The notes below the pieces were generated by a model, which saw only the letters and a list, made by a program, of their open reading frames with translations, was not told the DNA's origin and did not search any database. Below, piece by piece: positions 1 to 7,978 of a stretch of DNA of 59,490 bases (its first letter is position 1; every line of letters begins with the position of its first letter). Origin of the DNA: JAIVHA01 sp965367295 (GTDB lineage Bacteria; Pseudomonadota; Gammaproteobacteria; DSM-19610). A program made the translations under genes and the position numbers. The stretch covers positions 1 through 59,490 of the forward strand of contig CBDUHN010000017.1 in assembly GCA_965367295.1 (NCBI GenBank), given 5' to 3'.

Positions 1-46
1 CAGGGCACCCGCGTAGCGGGCGGTGTCGTCGGGTGGCCTTCTCTTT

Positions 47-82
47 GGTTACTTTCTCTTGGCCAGGCAAGAGAAAGTAACC
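47..82. repeat. Perfect 15-bp inverted repeat (REP-like hairpin)
   Basis: Arms at 47-61 and 68-82 are perfect reverse complements (GGTTACTTTCTCTTG and its complement) around a 6-base loop. There is no T-run, so it is not a classical terminator. The flanking sequence at 1-46 and 83-105 is GC-rich and codes for nothing I recognise. Hairpins with this GGTTACTTTCT core recur many times in some proteobacterial genomes; that is recollection, and this window holds only one copy. Confidence 0.75.
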
Positions 83-225
83 CGCCCAGCAAGGGCGGAA
101 GGAAAATCATGGAATGGCAGGTAAATGAAAAAGAACACCGTCTGTATGAATCCGGGCCAGCAGTCGACACCGTCCGCCCAAATGTCACCAACCACCCACC
201 ACCGCAGCCGGTATATAATCCCCCT

Positions 226-1023
226 ATGCCCACCTCCGACTACCCGCACCGCTTCGGCGGCATCGAACGCCTTTACGGCAGCGCCGCCATTCCGCATCTG
301 AAAACCATGCATGTCTGCGTCATCGGCATCGGCGGCGTCGGTTCCTGGGCGGCGGAAGCACTGGCCCGCACCGGCATCGGCACCCTCACCCTCATCGACC
401 ACGACACCATCTGCACCACCAACATCAACCGGCAGCTGCATGCCCTGACCGGCTCCATCGGCAGGAAGAAAATCGAGGCCATGGCGCAGCGTATCGAGCA
501 GATCAATCCACACGGCACCTGCAAGCTGGTGGATGATTTTCTCACCCGTGAAAACTACCGCGAACTACTCTCCACCGAACGCGGCTACGACTATGTCATC
601 GACGCCATCGACAGTATCCAGTTCAAGGCCATGACCATCTATACCTGCAAGCGCAACAAGATCCCCATCATCACCACCGGCGGTGCCGGCGGCCTCACCG
701 ACCCGACCATGATCCAGGTGAAGGATCTCAGCCGTACCTACAATGATCCGCTGGCCGCCAAGGTACGCGCCAAGCTGCGCGACGAATTCAATTTCAGCCG
801 CAACACCAAAAAATCCTTCGGAGTGGAATGCGTGTTTTCCGGCCAGCAGCAGGTGTATCCCCGGGAAGACGGCAGCGTGAGCCACGAAAAACCCGGTATC
901 CATGGTGTGCACCTCGATTGCCGACTCGGCTATGGCTCAGCGGGTTTCGTTACCGGGAGCTTTGCATTTGCGGCGGTATCGAGGGTGATCCAGAAGTCCC
1001 TGCAGCGGAAGATGAAAACCTAG
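226..1023 (+). CDS. tcdA: tRNA threonylcarbamoyladenosine dehydratase TcdA
   Basis: This E1-like ATP-dependent enzyme converts t6A37 of ANN-decoding tRNAs to the cyclic form ct6A. The 265-residue product matches the family length. It opens with the family hallmark R-F-G-G-I-E-R-L-Y-G, followed by the nucleotide-binding GIGGVGS (about residues 34-40), the acidic end of the second strand (LIDHD) and the TNINRQ motif. An open frame extends upstream to 109, but that part is compositionally odd and runs into repeat sequence, so I chose the ATG at 226. The gene converges on the MFS transporter and the two reading frames overlap by 4 bases. Confidence 0.93.
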   Translation: MPTSDYPHRFGGIERLYGSAAIPHLKTMHVCVIGIGGVGSWAAEALARTGIGTLTLIDHDTICTTNINRQLHALTGSIGRKKIEAMAQRIEQINPHGTCKLVDDFLTRENYRELLSTERGYDYVIDAIDSIQFKAMTIYTCKRNKIPIITTGGAGGLTDPTMIQVKDLSRTYNDPLAAKVRAKLRDEFNFSRNTKKSFGVECVFSGQQQVYPREDGSVSHEKPGIHGVHLDCRLGYGSAGFVTGSFAFAAVSRVIQKSLQRKMKT

Positions 1024-2261
1024 GGCCGATCGGCAGCAGCCCGTGACCTGACCCCATGGATGAGCAAGCCGATCACGGCCAGTGCGGCGAATACCGCCCC
1101 GGCCAGGAAGGTGGCAGAGGCTCCGTACCGACTCCACAGTACGCCGGCGATGACACTCGCCAACAGGAGCGCGCCACCGTTCACGAGGTTAAAGAGGCCA
1201 AACGCGGTACCGCGAAGTTCCATCGGCGCGGTGTCCGCCACCAGTTTCGATAACAGGCCTTGCGTGAACGCCATGTGCAGTCCCCACAGCGCAGCACCCA
1301 CGAAGGCCAGCCATGGTGAGATGGCAAAGGCCAGCGCCAGGTCCGCAATAATCAGCAGGCCGAGCCCGAGGAGCAACAGCCCACGTTGACTGATGCGATC
1401 GGCGGCGGCCCCCGCCGGATACGCGGCTCCCGCATACATCAGGTTCATCACGATCATCACCACCGGCACATACGCGATCCCCAGCCCCACATCCTGGGCG
1501 CGCAACACCAGGAAGGCTTCACTGAAGCGCGCCAGCGTAAACACCGCACCCAGCAGCACCACCAGCCAGAAGCGGACCGGTAATCGCCTGATCGCAGCGG
1601 TAGTCAAGGGCACCCTGGCCGGTGTGTCTTCACCCGCCCGCGCTGGCTCACGCACGTAGAACACCAGCAACGCGACCGCGATGAACGCCGGCACCACTGC
1701 GATCCACAGCACTGTGCGGATATCATTGGCAAGCCAGATCATGAAGGCCACCGCCAGCAAGGGCCCCACCAGGGCACCCACCGAATCGAGTGCCTGGCGA
1801 AGCCCGTACGCGGCACCACGTAGCTGTGGTGGGGTGATATCCGCCACAAGGGCATCGCGTGGTGCACCGCGAATGCCCTTGCCAACCCGGTCGACGAAGC
1901 GGGCCGCGAACACCCAGCCGACCGAGGTGGCCAGCGGAAAAACCGGTTTGGTAAAGGCAGCGAGTGCATAACCAAGCACCACCAGCAGCTTGCGTTTGCC
2001 AAGATAGTCGCTGAGTGCGCCGGAGAAGACCTTCATGATGGAAGCGGTCGCTTCCGCCATACCTTCGATGAGCCCCACCGTGACCATGGAAGCCCCCAGC
2101 ACGTTGACCATGAACACCGGCAACAGACTGTGAATCAGCTCCGAGGAGGTATCCATGAACAGGGAGACGAACCCCAGCGCCCAGATACCCGATGGCAGAT
2201 CCCGCAGACCGGATCTGGCGGCAGGAGGAGACGGTTTTGTATTCGGAGATGTAGGGGGCAT
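1020..2261 (-). CDS. Major facilitator superfamily transporter
   Basis: The product is about 413 residues with around 12 predicted membrane segments. The loop between segments 2 and 3 carries the MFS motif A signature (GALSDYLGKRK), and segment 4 is followed by a second conserved stretch (RFVDRVGKGIRGAPRDAL). That second motif is typical of a group of uncharacterised MFS permeases; the substrate cannot be read from sequence. The frame is also open to an ATG at 2288; I prefer the internal ATG at 2261. It stands alone and converges on tcdA. Confidence 0.85.
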   Translation of the reverse strand: MPPTSPNTKPSPPAARSGLRDLPSGIWALGFVSLFMDTSSELIHSLLPVFMVNVLGASMVTVGLIEGMAEATASIMKVFSGALSDYLGKRKLLVVLGYALAAFTKPVFPLATSVGWVFAARFVDRVGKGIRGAPRDALVADITPPQLRGAAYGLRQALDSVGALVGPLLAVAFMIWLANDIRTVLWIAVVPAFIAVALLVFYVREPARAGEDTPARVPLTTAAIRRLPVRFWLVVLLGAVFTLARFSEAFLVLRAQDVGLGIAYVPVVMIVMNLMYAGAAYPAGAAADRISQRGLLLLGLGLLIIADLALAFAISPWLAFVGAALWGLHMAFTQGLLSKLVADTAPMELRGTAFGLFNLVNGGALLLASVIAGVLWSRYGASATFLAGAVFAALAVIGLLIHGVRSRAAADRP

Positions 2262-2467
2262 GCAGGTAAACTTGTCTCGATGGCTCAAAACGCCAGGGAC
2301 AGGGAAACAACATCACTGCGCCATGAAAGAACACCAGCAGTGTACTGTTTCATCCCCCGCATCCGCGTGATCCGGCATGCAGGATATGGACTGCATGAAC
2401 CCTGGTAGTACACTACAGCGCACACAAAGTCGTTACCAGCAGACAAAACAGTGACAGATGATTGCGG

Positions 2468-2776
2468 ATGAGCACCTGGTATTTCAAGAATCTTGGTGAT
2501 GGCATAGTGGCCTTTGCACCATTGGAGTATATCAAGGAACGGTTTCTGGCACTGTACCCGGAGACCGACAGAAGCGGTGAAATCGCCGTATTTGTACGGC
2601 ATGAATCAGCGGGACACCTCCATTGCGAGGTCGAGGTGTATTTTTCACCTGCCGCGCACGCCATCGCGATGCAGCTTGATGCCGAACCCTGCCCATGGCC
2701 AGCACCCGACGGCCTCAGCCTGCTGGTTGGTAGCGAGGAATCCTGGTCGGCACTGTTCCCGCCACCTGCGGGATGA
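2468..2776 (+). CDS. Hypothetical protein
   Basis: This is a small soluble protein of about 102 residues, with no signal peptide or membrane segment and no motif I recognise. It is rich in aromatic and acidic residues and contains a C-P-W-P-A-P turn near the C-terminus. The frame starts with TTG at 2462, but the ATG at 2468 is a more natural start. It is a single gene between the divergent MFS gene and the converging patatin gene. I accept it because the frame fills the gap and codon use resembles the neighbours, but there is no homology evidence. Confidence 0.5.
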   Translation: MSTWYFKNLGDGIVAFAPLEYIKERFLALYPETDRSGEIAVFVRHESAGHLHCEVEVYFSPAAHAIAMQLDAEPCPWPAPDGLSLLVGSEESWSALFPPPAG

Positions 2777-2927
2777 ATGCCATCCCCACAGCCTTCGGGA
2801 ATCGCCTGATTAATTGCAGCATTTCCGTCATTGCAAGCGCAGCCCGACAATCCCGGGACGAATCAGGCGGGGGCAGCAGATAAGTGCTGACGCAGGATAC
2901 TACGGCTTTCCGGATTAGAATTCAGGA

Positions 2928-3860
2928 CTATCGCTGCACCATTTCCAGCATATGCTCGATATCGGAGCGCATTCTCTCCACGCTTTTCATACCCTCCTCG
3001 ATCGCTTCCCCGGCACGGTAAAACTCCAGCAGGCCGATATGCGACAACTTGGGTGTCAGCAACAGGTCCGGGGGGTCGCCGGCCATGCGACTGCGGGTGA
3101 TTCTGTCCTGGGTGATATTGACGGAACTCGCAATGGCATCAAACAGGCTCGGCGGTTGTGTATCACCGCGGACGCTCTCAAACAGGCCTCCGGCGTACTC
3201 CCGAACAAGATCGGTGATTTTTCCGCGCACCCCGTTATCCCGTTTTTCAATCTTCTCCGGTTTCCGGAAATGCCGGCCGAGAATATCGCCATTCAGGTTC
3301 ACCGCAATCACCACATCGGCACCCAGCGCGCGGCACACCGAAACCGGTACGGGGTTCACCAACCCGCCATCCACCAGCCAGCGGTTATCATCACGTATCG
3401 CGGGAAACAGGCCGGGCAGGGAAATGGAAGCCCATACCGCCTCCACCAATGAGCCTTTCGTTATCCAGATCTCCCTGCCGGTTTCCAGTTCGGTGGACAC
3501 CGCCGCATAGCGTTTGGTGAAGTGCTCGATCTCGGCCTCATCGTCCGCCACGTTTTCATTCAGGAACGCGTGCAGGCGATCGGTATTCACAAAACCGTTG
3601 AACGAGGCATTGATATCCAGATACCTTGCCGTTTCAAGCCGGGTTAATGAACAGGCCCACTCTTCCAGTTTTCCAATTTTACCGGCCAGGTAAGACGCCC
3701 CAACCAACGCGCCCATAGAGGTTCCGCAAATAATAGCCGGCTCAATCCCCAGATCGGACAGGGCACGGATCACCCCGACATGGGACCACCCACGGGATGC
3801 CCCGCTGCCAAGGGCCAGGCCGATATTCAGCACGGGGTGCACCCGGTGTTCTTTTTTCAC
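2928..3860 (-). CDS. Patatin-like phospholipase (RssA family)
   Basis: The protein is 310 residues and carries the patatin Ser-Asp dyad. The oxyanion loop is GSGASRG (residues 18-24), the nucleophile elbow is G-T-S-M-G with Ser48, and the second catalytic motif is D-G-G with Asp164. Length and layout match the RssA/YchK group of soluble bacterial patatins, which hydrolyse acyl esters of lipids; the natural substrate is not deducible. Its start codon overlaps the stop of the upstream zinc-ribbon gene by 4 bases, so the two are probably translated together. Confidence 0.9.
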   Translation of the reverse strand: MKKEHRVHPVLNIGLALGSGASRGWSHVGVIRALSDLGIEPAIICGTSMGALVGASYLAGKIGKLEEWACSLTRLETARYLDINASFNGFVNTDRLHAFLNENVADDEAEIEHFTKRYAAVSTELETGREIWITKGSLVEAVWASISLPGLFPAIRDDNRWLVDGGLVNPVPVSVCRALGADVVIAVNLNGDILGRHFRKPEKIEKRDNGVRGKITDLVREYAGGLFESVRGDTQPPSLFDAIASSVNITQDRITRSRMAGDPPDLLLTPKLSHIGLLEFYRAGEAIEEGMKSVERMRSDIEHMLEMVQR

Positions 3861-4261
3861 TTGGAACTCCCCCCCTTACTCCCAAACAACGCCTCCAGCT
3901 CCGCCCGCGCCCGATCCGCATCCGTCTGTGGTTTGGCATCCACTCCACCCGGTTTTGCTCCGCCCACGCCGAACAGGGCCTCCAGTTCGGTCCGGGCCGC
4001 TTCCACCGCCTGGGTATCCGCTGCTGTAAAGGCATCCAGCCGCACCTTGAAGTAGTCACAGAAATTGGCGCGAGTCTTGTTCTTCTCTTCTTCGGCAATG
4101 GGTTCCTGGCAGTGTTTGGCTTTGGATGTGTCGTAAAAAACGCACTGCCGACAGACGTGCAGGTCAGCACGGCAGGCATCGCATTCGGAGAAGCGGCTCA
4201 GGGGTTGGGGCAGGCCCTCGATGGAAGCGCCGCATTTCCAGCAGACCAGTGACGATGACAT
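3857..4261 (-). CDS. Zinc-ribbon protein with a duplicated C-terminal motif
   Basis: The product is 134 residues. The N-terminal half has CXXC pairs at Cys7/10, 27/30 and 37/40, plus Cys51 and Cys68, which looks like two metal sites. The C-terminal half is low-complexity and repeats the segment A-R-x-E-L-E-A-L-F-G twice, at about residues 88-97 and 118-127. No function is known to me. The gene is immediately upstream of, and overlaps by 4 bases, the patatin-like lipase, suggesting a shared process. Confidence 0.75.
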   Translation of the reverse strand: MSSSLVCWKCGASIEGLPQPLSRFSECDACRADLHVCRQCVFYDTSKAKHCQEPIAEEEKNKTRANFCDYFKVRLDAFTAADTQAVEAARTELEALFGVGGAKPGGVDAKPQTDADRARAELEALFGSKGGSSK

Positions 4262-4369
4262 GGGGTTTCCTCCCGTTCGACAAGGGTCATTCTAGCCATA
4301 ATTCTTCTATTGACCTATTCCTCCGGCAGCGGTAGAAATCTCCGCCAGTCCACCACTGCGAGCCACTGT

Positions 4370-4873
4370 ATGGGACGTTGGAAACCGGCACCCGAAAAAT
4401 CCTCCCCCTATATCACCGCCGAGGGGTATGCCCACCTGCAACAGGAATCCCGTGAACTCTGGAAGCGACGCGCCGATGTCACCAGGGCGCTGACGGCGGC
4501 GGCCGCGGAAGGCGATCGTTCCGAGAACGCCGAGTACATCTATCGCAAGAAGGAACTGCGCGAGATCGACCGGCGCATTCATTACCTGCAGAAACGGCTG
4601 CCGGACCTGAAGGTGGTCGACAGCAGACCGAGCAACCCGAAGCAGATTTTTTTCGGGGCCTGGATAACGCTGGAGAAGAACCATGTGGAGGAGGTGGTGT
4701 ACCGGATCGTGGGGGCTGATGAATTCGATCCCCAGCAGGGCTATATCAGCCTGGATTCGCCGCTGTCCAGGGCGCTGATGAAAAAGGCTGTGGATGATGA
4801 GGTGACGGTGGAGACCCTGTTGGGCAGCACCCATTACCGGGTCCTGGGGGTACGCTACCAGATGCAGGACTGA
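4370..4873 (+). CDS. greB: Transcription elongation factor GreB
   Basis: GreB rescues backtracked RNA polymerase by stimulating cleavage of the 3' end of the transcript. The 167-residue product has the N-terminal coiled coil with the acidic tip (E-G-D-R-S-E-N-A-E-Y) that reaches the active site, then the C-terminal FKBP-like domain. The W-K-R-R segment after the first helix and the length favour GreB over GreA. The frame extends to a TTG at 4310, but the ATG at 4370 gives the family length. It is divergent from the zinc-ribbon/patatin pair. Confidence 0.93.
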   Translation: MGRWKPAPEKSSPYITAEGYAHLQQESRELWKRRADVTRALTAAAAEGDRSENAEYIYRKKELREIDRRIHYLQKRLPDLKVVDSRPSNPKQIFFGAWITLEKNHVEEVVYRIVGADEFDPQQGYISLDSPLSRALMKKAVDDEVTVETLLGSTHYRVLGVRYQMQD

Positions 4874-4902
4874 ACGGGGCGACACAGGCTCCCCCCTTGC
4901 CC

Positions 4903-4961
4903 GTCATTCCGGCGCGCCCGGGCATGACGACAAAGTGCCCTTGGGGTGGAGGGCGGGATGA
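4903..4961. repeat. Dispersed repeat, GTCATTCCGG family (copy 1)
   Basis: The stretch begins GTCATTCCGGCGCGCCCG and continues with an AAGTGCCCTTGGGGTG block. The same two blocks, slightly diverged, recur at 8957-9050 and 25391-25485, always between genes. It lies between the 3' ends of greB and the sortase gene. Confidence 0.75.
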
Positions 4962-5024
4962 CAACCTATCGAAACCGGCTGTGGGGCGAATATACGCTCA
5001 TGGCCTCATCTATGGCCATGGCAC

Positions 5025-5047
5025 TGCGAATCAATTCGCACCTACAG
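5025..5047. repeat. Dispersed repeat, AATTCGNACCTACAG family (copy 1)
   Basis: The sequence TGCGAATCAATTCGCACCTACAG recurs with few changes at 55837-55859 and 32714-32734. Here it runs into the stop codon of the sortase gene, so the repeat supplies the end of the reading frame. Confidence 0.65.
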
Positions 5048-5695
5048 GGGAATCGCGCGAACCCGGTAGCGCAAGGGGCCGCCGGGCACCAGGGCATCGA
5101 AGGGGTAGCAGGTCAGCAGCACCAGCTCCGGTTCATCCTCGCGGGCACTGATTCTTTCCTGGCGGCTGTCGAACACCTGGGTGTCCAGCACCTGAAATCG
5201 CTGCGCACCCTGTAGCGTTTCCAGCTCCACTACCTCTCCCACCCGCACCTGCTGCAATACGGCAAAATGGGTATCGCGATGGCCGCTGATCAGGGTGGTA
5301 CCAAAGGGTGTGCTGCCGGCGGCCATGCCCGGCCCGAAGGCCAGGCTGCGACCACTGTCGCCCTGCAGCACCAGCAGGGTCACGCCCTGTTGCGGCAACC
5401 GCAAGCGCGCCACCGGCCAGGTATCGGCCCAGGGCCAGGGGCGTACCGGCTGACCGGTCTGCCGCTGTTCGTCCCAGGCCTGTTCCAGCAGGCGTTGCGC
5501 CAGCTGCGCCTTGGCGTAGATCCAAAGCCCCTCGCCGCATTGCCACAAGCCCAGGGCGGTCAGCACGAGGATCAGCCCGGCTCGGGGCAGGTTCCGGATA
5601 CAGGGTGTGCGGATGTTTGCGGGGCCTGGGGCGCGCCCTCTCCCTGCCCCTCTCCTGAAGGAGAAGCGAATGTGTTTATCAGGCCATGGGGTCAT
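5042..5695 (-). CDS. Class GN sortase (proteobacterial dedicated sortase)
   Basis: This transpeptidase is the cell-surface sorting enzyme of the PDS system and should act on the target protein encoded just upstream. The 217-residue product has one N-terminal membrane anchor (about residues 38-58) and the sortase catalytic residues: His139 in S-G-H-R-D, Cys196 in L-L-T-C-Y and an Arg about ten residues later. The frame is open to 5860, but the ATG at 5695 has an AGGGA ribosome site and overlaps the target gene by 17 bases. The first 35 residues are arginine- and proline-rich and are encoded partly by an intergenic-repeat-like CCTCTCC/GGAGAAG tract, so a later start is possible. Confidence 0.88.
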   Translation of the reverse strand: MTPWPDKHIRFSFRRGAGRGRAPGPANIRTPCIRNLPRAGLILVLTALGLWQCGEGLWIYAKAQLAQRLLEQAWDEQRQTGQPVRPWPWADTWPVARLRLPQQGVTLLVLQGDSGRSLAFGPGMAAGSTPFGTTLISGHRDTHFAVLQQVRVGEVVELETLQGAQRFQVLDTQVFDSRQERISAREDEPELVLLTCYPFDALVPGGPLRYRVRAIPL

Positions 5696-7796
5696 TGGCG
5701 CTTCCCTGGACTGCATGACGTTGCCTCCAGCCAAACCAGGCCGCGATGGCCAGCAGCGCCAGGCCGATGAGCAACTGCAACTGTGCCGGGGTGGCAGTCT
5801 TCGCCGTGCCAAACACATGGGCATGGCTCCAGCCCTTTGGCAGGTTGGTAGGCAATGCATGCCGTTTCAGCACTTCCTCGCGGGTGCGGGCTGGAGTGAC
5901 ATCCACCGCCACCAGACTGGTGAATTCACTCACCAGATGGTGCTCCAGGGCGGTATCCAGCGCCGCCTCCCGCAGGGCATCTCGACTCGCGCCATCCTTT
6001 GCCTCGCGCCGCTGGCTCAGCAGGTCGTCGATGCGCCGCCGCGCCCATTCCGGCGCGAGACTGTGGTCACTACCGCCACCGGCGAGCGTTAACTGCGTCT
6101 GCCAGGGCTGCGCGCCGTAGTTCCCCTTCACCGTCACTGCACCCGGCAATGATTCCGTGCGCACCATCAGCAGCAACGGTTCGCCCAGGTACAGATCGGG
6201 GATGCGCCCTGGATACTGGTCGAGCGCCACACCCTCCGCGGTTTCCAGCCGGATGTCCGTCAGCGCCGGGTGCTCCAGCTTACGGAACAGGGCCTGCATG
6301 CGGTCGGCGACCTCGGCCGTGTCGCCAATGTAGGTGAAGGTGCCGCGGCCATATTCCGCCGCCTTGCGCATGAAATGGCTGTTGGGCGCCGAGCCGATGC
6401 CGATGGTGAACAGGCGGCTGTCTCCCAGGCCGCTGCGGATCCCGGCAAACAGCGCCTCTTCATTGCCAACACTGCCATCGGTAAGAAACACGATCTGCCG
6501 CAACAATCCGTTGGCGTCACTCGGTTGCAGGGCCATCTGCAGGGCCGGCAGCATTTCCGTACCGCCCTCGGCCTGCAGGTTTCGCACATAGCGCTGAGCC
6601 TGGCGCACCCGCTCCGCGCTGGCCGGTTGCGAGCCGCTGAACAGGGCCTGGGAGGTGTGGTTGAACTGGATGAGATTGAACCGGTCCGCGGGTTTGAGTC
6701 GCGCCAGGGCCAGCACCAGTGCCTCGCGCGCCTGGGCGATGGAATCGCCGTGCATGGAACCGGAGGTATCGATGACGAAGACCACCTCGCGCGGCACCGC
6801 CGGTTGCGCACCGGGCAGGTCGATCGGCGGCATCAGCATCAGCATGCCGTACTGTTGAGCCTGGTATGACTGACTGAACCAGGCGGCGGTCGGTTCACTG
6901 CCGGGCAAGGGGCGCCACACCAGTTCGAAATCCCGGTCGGCGGGTACCTCACCGGCCACCAGTTCGATGTGCACCCGCTGTGCCCCCCGGTCCTGCTTGT
7001 GAATGGCATGGTATGAACTTGTCACACTGGCCAGCGGGAAACCGGCATCCAGTTCGATACCCAGGCTCACCGGGTTGAGGGGGCCGGCATCGGGATGCTG
7101 CACCGGCGGCGTGATGCGCGAGGCATCGGGCACCTGGTCGGTGTCCTGCGCCCAGCCATCGCCACTGAAGACATCGATGCGATCCGCCGCCGCCAGTGCG
7201 GTACCCGGGATGTAGCGCGGCCCGACCACCAGGGGAAAACGCAACCGGAATTCACCATCGGCATAGTGCAGGGTCTGCTGGTATTCGATCTCCACGCTGA
7301 TAGCTTCCCCGGGACCGATGTTGGTCACCGAAGTGGTAAAAATATTGGGTCGCTCCTGCTCCACCAGCGAGGCGCGCTTGCCATCCTGTCTGGCCTGCGC
7401 AAAGGTCTTCTTCGCCTGCGCCTTCTCCTGGATTTGGCCCTCGATGATGCGCTCGCCGATCTGCATGCGCAGATGATCCACCGCCGCCTGTTCCGGCAGG
7501 GGAAACACGTACACCGCCTCGGCCCAGTCGCTGCCGGGATTGCGAAACCGCTGACGCAGCTTCACCCGTGCCAGCAGACCGCTCACCTGCATCTGCACAT
7601 CGGTGTGCAGGGCCGGTGCCGGGACCGCCCCCTGTTCCGTCTGCAACAACAGGCTGCCACGGGTGACCTCGCCTTCCACCAGGGATGCACCGGCCTGCGC
7701 CGGCCGCCCCAGCAGCAGGTAGAGCGACAGCAGCAACAGTGCGGTGAGCACCGATACCCGATTGTGATGGAGAGAGCTGCGCAGTTCAGTGTTCAT
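5679..7796 (-). CDS. PDS sortase target protein (VIT + vWA domains)
   Basis: The product is 705 residues and resembles the marine proteobacterial sortase target family. A signal peptide (to about residue 35, ending in A-Q-A) is followed by a VIT (inter-alpha-trypsin inhibitor) domain at about 40-170, then a vWA domain whose metal site D-T-S-G-S starts at Asp343. The C-terminus ends with a hydrophobic helix and a short basic tail, preceded by A-K-T-A-T-P-A, which occupies the sorting-signal position; there is no canonical LPxTG. The start at 7796 places the signal peptide at the N-terminus. It overlaps the small ORF upstream by 11 bases and the sortase downstream by 17, so the three are probably translationally coupled. 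Confidence 0.9.
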   Translation of the reverse strand: MNTELRSSLHHNRVSVLTALLLLSLYLLLGRPAQAGASLVEGEVTRGSLLLQTEQGAVPAPALHTDVQMQVSGLLARVKLRQRFRNPGSDWAEAVYVFPLPEQAAVDHLRMQIGERIIEGQIQEKAQAKKTFAQARQDGKRASLVEQERPNIFTTSVTNIGPGEAISVEIEYQQTLHYADGEFRLRFPLVVGPRYIPGTALAAADRIDVFSGDGWAQDTDQVPDASRITPPVQHPDAGPLNPVSLGIELDAGFPLASVTSSYHAIHKQDRGAQRVHIELVAGEVPADRDFELVWRPLPGSEPTAAWFSQSYQAQQYGMLMLMPPIDLPGAQPAVPREVVFVIDTSGSMHGDSIAQAREALVLALARLKPADRFNLIQFNHTSQALFSGSQPASAERVRQAQRYVRNLQAEGGTEMLPALQMALQPSDANGLLRQIVFLTDGSVGNEEALFAGIRSGLGDSRLFTIGIGSAPNSHFMRKAAEYGRGTFTYIGDTAEVADRMQALFRKLEHPALTDIRLETAEGVALDQYPGRIPDLYLGEPLLLMVRTESLPGAVTVKGNYGAQPWQTQLTLAGGGSDHSLAPEWARRRIDDLLSQRREAKDGASRDALREAALDTALEHHLVSEFTSLVAVDVTPARTREEVLKRHALPTNLPKGWSHAHVFGTAKTATPAQLQLLIGLALLAIAAWFGWRQRHAVQGSANDPMA

Positions 7797-7968
7797 GGCG
7801 CACCTGCCTTGTGCGGGTGTCAGGGTCTGCCTTCGTCTGCGCGGCGGAGGGCTGGCCTGCCTGTCCATGCACACACGGCAACCCTACCCGGTAGGGCACC
7901 AGCTGCGCCGGCAACCGTTCCGGATGTTCGTACAACAGGATGTCATTCAGAGGCACAAAGGTTTTCAT
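7786..7968 (-). CDS. Small ORF in the PDS operon, unknown function
   Basis: The 60-codon frame begins 10 bases after the pdsO stop, with a strong ribosome site (AGGGGGTG) 6 bases ahead of its ATG. Its stop overlaps the start of the target gene by 11 bases. This spacing is what a real coupled gene would show. The N-terminal half (M-K-T-F-V-P-L-N-D-I-L-L-Y-E-H-P) is plausible protein; the C-terminal half is polar and may be unstructured. I do not recognise the family. The alternative is a leader that only couples translation of the target gene. Confidence 0.55.
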   Translation of the reverse strand: MKTFVPLNDILLYEHPERLPAQLVPYRVGLPCVHGQAGQPSAAQTKADPDTRTRQVRHEH

Positions 7969-7978
7969 GCATCACCCC

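Noticed and set aside
214..219. TATAAT seven bases before tcdA
   Set aside because: A perfect -10 word, but no -35 at 16-18 bases and it would give a leaderless transcript; not enough to call a promoter.
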